Shown here in pieces: positions 23,824 to 26,352 of a stretch of 26,352 nt of DNA. The stretch lies in IMG/VR virus record IMGVR_UViG_3300009788_000274, positions 1 to 26,352 of that record, one strand, 5' to 3'. The translations under genes were made by a program, and so were the position numbers. The notes beneath the pieces were generated by a model that saw only the letters and a list, made by a program, of their open reading frames with translations, ran no database searches and had not been told where the DNA came from. Every line of letters starts with the position of its first letter. The first letter of the stretch is position 1. Source of the DNA: a virus.

Positions 23824-23838
23824 GGGGTATTTTTACCC
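23824..23838. promoter_or_regulatory. Palindromic operator-like site upstream of the -35 box
   Basis: GGGGTATTTTTACCC on the plus strand, containing the perfect arms GGGTA and TACCC around four T. Centre 23831, which is 41 bp (close to four helical turns) from the other site, so both would face the same side of the DNA. Likely the second half of a cooperative repressor or activator site. Confidence 0.6.
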
Positions 23839-23843
23839 GATTA

Positions 23844-24074
23844 TTAGCTCTTATACCTCCATATCACACACAATAGAGCCAGATTCGCCCCGTAATTCGC
23901 TGTCAGGGGCCAGTTGCCCCATGTATAGACTATCAAACACGCTTCCCCTGCCGTCCAGAGAGCGAGAAAGTATACGTTTATCCCTTCGCTTGACTTTGTG
24001 CGCCATGACTGTAATGCCTGGGGGGCCGCGCAGATCGCTAGGCAGAATGAGCCTATCCAGCCAAGTGCTTGCAT
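23844..24074 (-). CDS. PQ-loop (SemiSWEET-like) three-helix membrane protein
   Basis: 76 residues with three hydrophobic segments: LGWIGSFCLAICAAPQALQSW (4-24), VYFLALWTAGEACLIVY (34-50) and LTANYGANLALLCVIW (57-72). The Pro-Gln pair at 18-19 inside helix 1 and the following RTKSSEGINVYFLALW are the mark of the MtN3/PQ-loop family. One such triple-helix repeat is a SemiSWEET; the family forms dimers that move sugars or other small solutes. It is shorter than bacterial SemiSWEETs (about 85-100 residues). Start ATG 24072-24074 overlaps the end of the previous gene and follows GAGGGAAAT. Substrate and use to the phage are unknown. Confidence 0.8.
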   Translation of the reverse strand: MQALGWIGSFCLAICAAPQALQSWRTKSSEGINVYFLALWTAGEACLIVYTWGNWPLTANYGANLALLCVIWRYKS

Positions 24075-24379
24075 ATTTCCCTCATATAGAACTCAGCAAG
24101 GCAAGCCCCGAATTCGCTATCATTCTCTCCGTCTACGCCCATGAAGCCGAATATCTCGTCTACTAGATGATATATCTCATGAACGAGTACGGGGTAGTCC
24201 GTGGGGTCTTTTACCCATAGCACGAAGCATCGCTTGCCATCTCCTACTAAGCCTTGGTCTCGCTCTCCTGGCAGACCATCCTCCTGTATACCAAGCTCTT
24301 TCATCTCAGACATGACGTCTTCACGCTTACCGTGTAAGAACTTGACGCGGTGCTGAAATATATCATCCTGAATTATCAT
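24053..24379 (-). CDS. HExxH zinc-metallopeptidase-like phage protein
   Basis: 108 residues. The core is PVLVHEIYHLVDEIFGFMGV with His67, Glu68 and His71 forming HExxH, followed after 18 residues by Glu89 in NDSEFGACLAEFYMREI, a plausible third zinc ligand in a gluzincin-like layout. Small proteins with this pattern are common in phages and are generally uncharacterised. I start at ATG 24377-24379, since GGAGGGG lies just upstream; the frame runs further back but only inside DUF3310. Whether it cleaves a protein is unknown. Confidence 0.75.
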   Translation of the reverse strand: MIIQDDIFQHRVKFLHGKREDVMSEMKELGIQEDGLPGERDQGLVGDGKRCFVLWVKDPTDYPVLVHEIYHLVDEIFGFMGVDGENDSEFGACLAEFYMREICKHLAG

Positions 24380-24590
24380 CTTTCCCCTCCAGCCGTGATA
24401 TGGCGTACTCCAGGTAGTGTATAGCTTTCTCCAAATCCTCTTTGGGATTATCCTTGTCCCTATGTCTGAGTATATACTTGAGCGCACAAGCAGTCCAGTG
24501 GTCTAAGTTGTATATGCTCATTATCTCCCATGGCTGGATCTTGTGCTTCTTGTAGTGGTCGCCTCCTACTTGCTTGTCCAGAACGCTCAC
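24363..24590 (-). CDS. DUF3310 (SaV-like) protein
   Basis: 75 residues from GTG 24588-24590, overlapping the previous stop (TAGTG). Diagnostic wording: QVGGDHYKKHKIQPWEI at 7-23, then LDHWTACALKYILRHRDKDN and PKEDLEKAIHYLEYAI, which is the DUF3310 consensus of a small helical protein seen in very many phages. It resembles part of nucleotide pyrophosphohydrolase-like helices but has no proven function. Its place among small metabolism-like genes is typical. Confidence 0.9.
   Translation of the reverse strand: MSVLDKQVGGDHYKKHKIQPWEIMSIYNLDHWTACALKYILRHRDKDNPKEDLEKAIHYLEYAISRLEGKDDNSG
24384..24390 (-). promoter_or_regulatory. Ribosome binding site deciding the HExxH-protein start
   Basis: GGAGGGG on the minus strand, four bases before ATG 24377-24379 and inside the DUF3310 gene. 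It favours the 108-residue form over a longer one. Confidence 0.5.
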
Positions 24591-25432
24591 TATATCACCT
24601 TCCTTTCGCCCTCAACGAGCTTTCTGTCGCGTATCTTGAACTTGAGGTATCCGATTTCCACGGGGTCAAGCTCCCATCTCTCGGCATATCCTGAGACGCC
24701 CATGTGCGGGTAGAGCCTGGAGAACGAGCCCGCGCACCCGTACCACCTTAAATCAGGGGGGATATACTTGGCGTTCTGCTTGGCGTGCGTGTAATTGTCC
24801 TTTATCTTGCTCCCGTTATCGGTTAAAAATAGCTCTCTGGTTGGCTCAGATAGTACGAGCTTGTGGTTGTGATGGCGGGTCATAAGATAGGCATCCGCGC
24901 ACTTACCCTTGAGCTTGTCCTTATTCTGCTTCTTGATATTAGCATCTCTGGTTAATGGATCTGCTGCCGTGCTGCTGATGCTCTTAAAGCCGTGTGTTGT
25001 GTAGTGCTTGAACTGTAGCCCGTTCTTATCCCTGTAGCTTATCTTGCAGGTAAACGTGCCGTATGGTATCCCAAGCTCTCTGCATATATGCTCGGCAAGC
25101 TTAACATGTTTGCGTATCTTCCACTCGTGATTACCCTCAAGCGATACCACTATCTTGTCCTTGATGGGCTTAAATAGTTCAATAACGCGCCTTGCCTGTT
25201 CTCCGGCTGTGGTGGCCTCAGGGTCGAGTGCTTCAAGCTGAAAGCGGAAATCGTCAACCGCTATACACTCTATCAGGTCACCACCTAATACAACGCGGGC
25301 GTCCTTGTTCTCTATGATCTCCTCTCTGGCCTCAAGTAAAGCGTCCTCGTGAAAGCTTGATGAGCCTATATGTAGGTCTCCCATGTCGTACAAATCCCAG
25401 TTTGCGGGTACTGCGTGCATTAATAGTTCCAT
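24590..25432 (-). CDS. Calcineurin-like metallophosphoesterase
   Basis: 280 residues with the two-metal phosphoesterase motifs in order: MGDLHIG (Asp19, His21), VLGGDLIE (Asp52), LEGNHEWKIRKH (Asn101, His102), TTHGF (His147) and RHHNHK (187-190, in place of the usual GHTH). The middle has a helical insertion and the C-terminus a beta-rich end with PVEIGYLKFKIRD. Such phage proteins may act on nucleic acids or nucleotides; the substrate cannot be read from sequence. Start TAATG-coupled to the zinc-ribbon gene. Confidence 0.87.
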   Translation of the reverse strand: MELLMHAVPANWDLYDMGDLHIGSSSFHEDALLEAREEIIENKDARVVLGGDLIECIAVDDFRFQLEALDPEATTAGEQARRVIELFKPIKDKIVVSLEGNHEWKIRKHVKLAEHICRELGIPYGTFTCKISYRDKNGLQFKHYTTHGFKSISSTAADPLTRDANIKKQNKDKLKGKCADAYLMTRHHNHKLVLSEPTRELFLTDNGSKIKDNYTHAKQNAKYIPPDLRWYGCAGSFSRLYPHMGVSGYAERWELDPVEIGYLKFKIRDRKLVEGERKVI

Positions 25433-25725
25433 TATCTATACGGCCTCCCTTCGTTAGCGTGCATACGACAGTTCATACATTTTACCAATGTCTTGTCGTC
25501 TCTTTCTCCTCCACACCCTGTACATAAGCCCTCGGCTCTATATCTAGCTGTGAATACAGGATTATTTATCTCATTCCGCTTGTCTCGCTTGCCCCTGCAA
25601 ACCTCGCAGAATATTGATACTGTACACCTTTTCTCTCCGCAAGCCGGACATTTACCAAGTGCCTTTCTGCCTATATATCGTTTTTTATCATAAGCTTGAC
25701 GCTTCTCCTTAGTGGAGTATGGCAT
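25432..25725 (-). CDS. Zinc-ribbon protein with two CxxC pairs
   Basis: 97 residues. Two metal sites: CPACGEKR (22-29) with FCEVC (38-42), and CTGCGGERD (67-75) with KCMNC (82-86). Between them is a basic linker (RGKRDKRNEIN). The N-terminus is basic (STKEKRQAYDKKRYIGRK). Several phage proteins with repeated CxxC ribbons bind nucleic acid or partner proteins; no HNH catalytic residues are present. Function unknown. Confidence 0.7.
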   Translation of the reverse strand: MPYSTKEKRQAYDKKRYIGRKALGKCPACGEKRCTVSIFCEVCRGKRDKRNEINNPVFTARYRAEGLCTGCGGERDDKTLVKCMNCRMHANEGRPYR

Positions 25726-25798
25726 CGCACCCTCTCATAACAAAGACGGTCATGATTGCGGATAGAATGCATGTGTATACAAGACTTATGTTGGTCAC
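25709..25798 (-). CDS. Possible 29-residue membrane peptide
   Basis: GTG 25796-25798 overlaps the upstream stop (GTGA) with GGAGGG nine bases ahead. The peptide MTNISLVYTCILSAIMTVFV plus a short MRGCDAILH end is one likely membrane helix. It would fill the 69-base gap before the zinc-ribbon gene, overlapping that gene by 17 bases. The coupling and site support it, the very small size and GTG start count against it. Confidence 0.4.
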   Translation of the reverse strand: MTNISLVYTCILSAIMTVFVMRGCDAILH

Positions 25799-26091
25799 TT
25801 GTCCGCATCCCTCCGAGCCACACACTCGCTATTCTTCCTCACAAGTGCTGATGCTTTCATGTAAGGGCTGAGTATGCGGGGTTTGGTGTATGGGCGTTTA
25901 ATCTTGCATCCCCATGACCTTAGAAGGTTTATTAGATCCTTCCCGTCAAAGGTGTTGGTTGGATTGCTTGTTGTTTTTATGTTTGCTATTCTTGTAATAT
26001 GTCTCCCATCATCTGCGCCTGGGCAAGTCGTGCAATCCTCATGCCCGTACATTTCATCATCTTTGTCAAAGCATCTTCTGTCGCAACTCAT
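25795..26091 (-). CDS. Hypothetical protein with Cys-rich N-terminus
   Basis: 98 residues. The N-terminus has five Cys in 23 residues (MSCDRRC, EDCTTCPG), which may bind a metal, followed by a polar region and LINLLRSWGCKIKRPYTKPR. The C-terminal part is basic. No family recognised. Four-base overlap (ATGA) with the previous gene. Confidence 0.65.
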   Translation of the reverse strand: MSCDRRCFDKDDEMYGHEDCTTCPGADDGRHITRIANIKTTSNPTNTFDGKDLINLLRSWGCKIKRPYTKPRILSPYMKASALVRKNSECVARRDADK

Positions 26092-26324
26092 GGCTCTACC
26101 CTCCTCCGGTCAAGCTTGGCTACCATATCAGCAAACCCGCTGCCTATCATCTCTGAGTCTCGTATTGCCTCAGGAGTCATGAGCCTTGCGAAAACTACGT
26201 CAATAACACATTTATCCTCGCAGTCCTCGCAAGCGTAACCCTCGTAAAAGCAGCCCTTACTCACCTCTACGAGCTTTTCGGGCCATTCCGTCTTTTCGCC
26301 TGTCTTTGGGCAATATAGCTTCAT
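26088..26324 (-). CDS. Hypothetical zinc-finger-like protein
   Basis: 78 residues. Cys at 5 (LYCPKTGEK) and a cluster CFYEGYACEDCEDKC at 25-39 suggest a small metal site. The rest is helical (VFARLMTPEAIRDSEMIG, ADMVAKLDRRRVEP). No family recognised. Start ATG 26322-26324 follows GAGGGTG. Confidence 0.65.
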   Translation of the reverse strand: MKLYCPKTGEKTEWPEKLVEVSKGCFYEGYACEDCEDKCVIDVVFARLMTPEAIRDSEMIGSGFADMVAKLDRRRVEP

Positions 26325-26352
26325 CCGTTCACCCTCATAGCGTACCTGTTAA
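26321..26352 (-). CDS. 3' tail of an upstream gene (mostly outside window)
   Basis: A frame open at the window edge ends NRYAMRVNG then TGA, with the TGA overlapping the next ATG (ATGA) as at many junctions here. Only nine residues are visible, so the identity cannot be judged. Confidence 0.3.
   Translation of the reverse strand, partial: NRYAMRVNG

Noticed and set aside
23824-23838. Intrinsic terminator downstream of the PQ-loop gene
   Set aside because: The stem is only five pairs and no T-run follows on the minus strand; resemblance to the palindrome at the -10 box makes an operator more likely.
24053-24487. 144-residue version of the HExxH protein
   Set aside because: The extra 36 residues are antisense-free but overlap DUF3310 in another frame and look like shadow sequence; GGAGGGG before 24379 marks the likelier start.
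25432-25725. HNH endonuclease
   Set aside because: The paired CxxC motifs suggest it, but no His-Asn-His arrangement is present; a zinc-ribbon protein is the safer call.
1-26352. tRNA genes, CRISPR arrays, insertion sequences, integrase or attachment sites
   Set aside because: No cloverleaf-like sequence, spaced repeats, transposase or integrase motif was seen, and the tight coding leaves almost no room for them. I could not run a dedicated search.

Overview
This window is part of a tailed double-stranded DNA phage genome, or a prophage or metagenomic phage contig, with podovirus (short-tailed) architecture. Every gene I can support lies on the minus strand, so transcription runs from high to low coordinates. 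Genes are packed almost without gaps, mostly joined by ATGA or TAATG stop/start overlaps, and no gene-free stretch exceeds 70 bases. The host is probably Gram-negative. The lysis cassette has an inner-membrane-type spanin overlapped out of frame by a lipoprotein with an LSGC lipobox, and such a pair only makes sense with an outer membrane. I cannot name the host or the phage.

Layout in transcription order. (1) 26352-23844, small accessory genes: two Cys-rich or zinc-ribbon proteins and one unrecognised protein, a calcineurin-like phosphoesterase, a DUF3310-type protein, an HExxH metallopeptidase-like protein, and a three-helix PQ-loop (SemiSWEET-like) membrane protein. (2) 23843-23783, the one clear regulatory region: a perfect consensus sigma70 promoter (TTGACA, 17 bp, TATAAT) flanked by two related 15-bp palindromes whose centres are 41 bp apart. 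It starts the packaging and morphogenesis operon almost at the terS start codon. (3) 23782-21798, terminase small and large subunits. (4) 21801-20019, small genes and a fibre-like protein with a Sec-type signal. (5) 20019-15427, head genes: T7-gp8-like portal, a 52-residue protein, a Bbp19-like protein, acidic scaffold, major capsid protein and a Bbp16-like cement protein. (6) 15376-14538, two paralogous proteins, one with a histone-like Lys-rich tail. (7) 14528-10516, tail tubular proteins A (gp11-like) and B (gp12-like), which share an inserted module; B also carries a CBM-like insertion. (8) 10519-3513, internal (ejection) proteins: a GNAT-fold protein in the gp13 slot, then gp14-, gp15- and giant gp16-like proteins. 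(9) 3516-1613, signal-peptide membrane protein and lysis genes: XhlA-like, M15 endolysin, holin, i-spanin and o-spanin. (10) 1616-1, a secreted beta-rich protein and a fibre-like protein that runs off the window; both start with Sec signal peptides.

Most of this is ordinary podoviral gene order. The less ordinary points are the double-operator promoter with a probably leaderless terS, the Sec signals on appendage-type proteins, the phage-borne PQ-loop protein, the module shared by two consecutive tail proteins, and the carbohydrate-binding-like insertion in the tail nozzle protein. Family assignments come from reading motifs and gene order; no database search was run.
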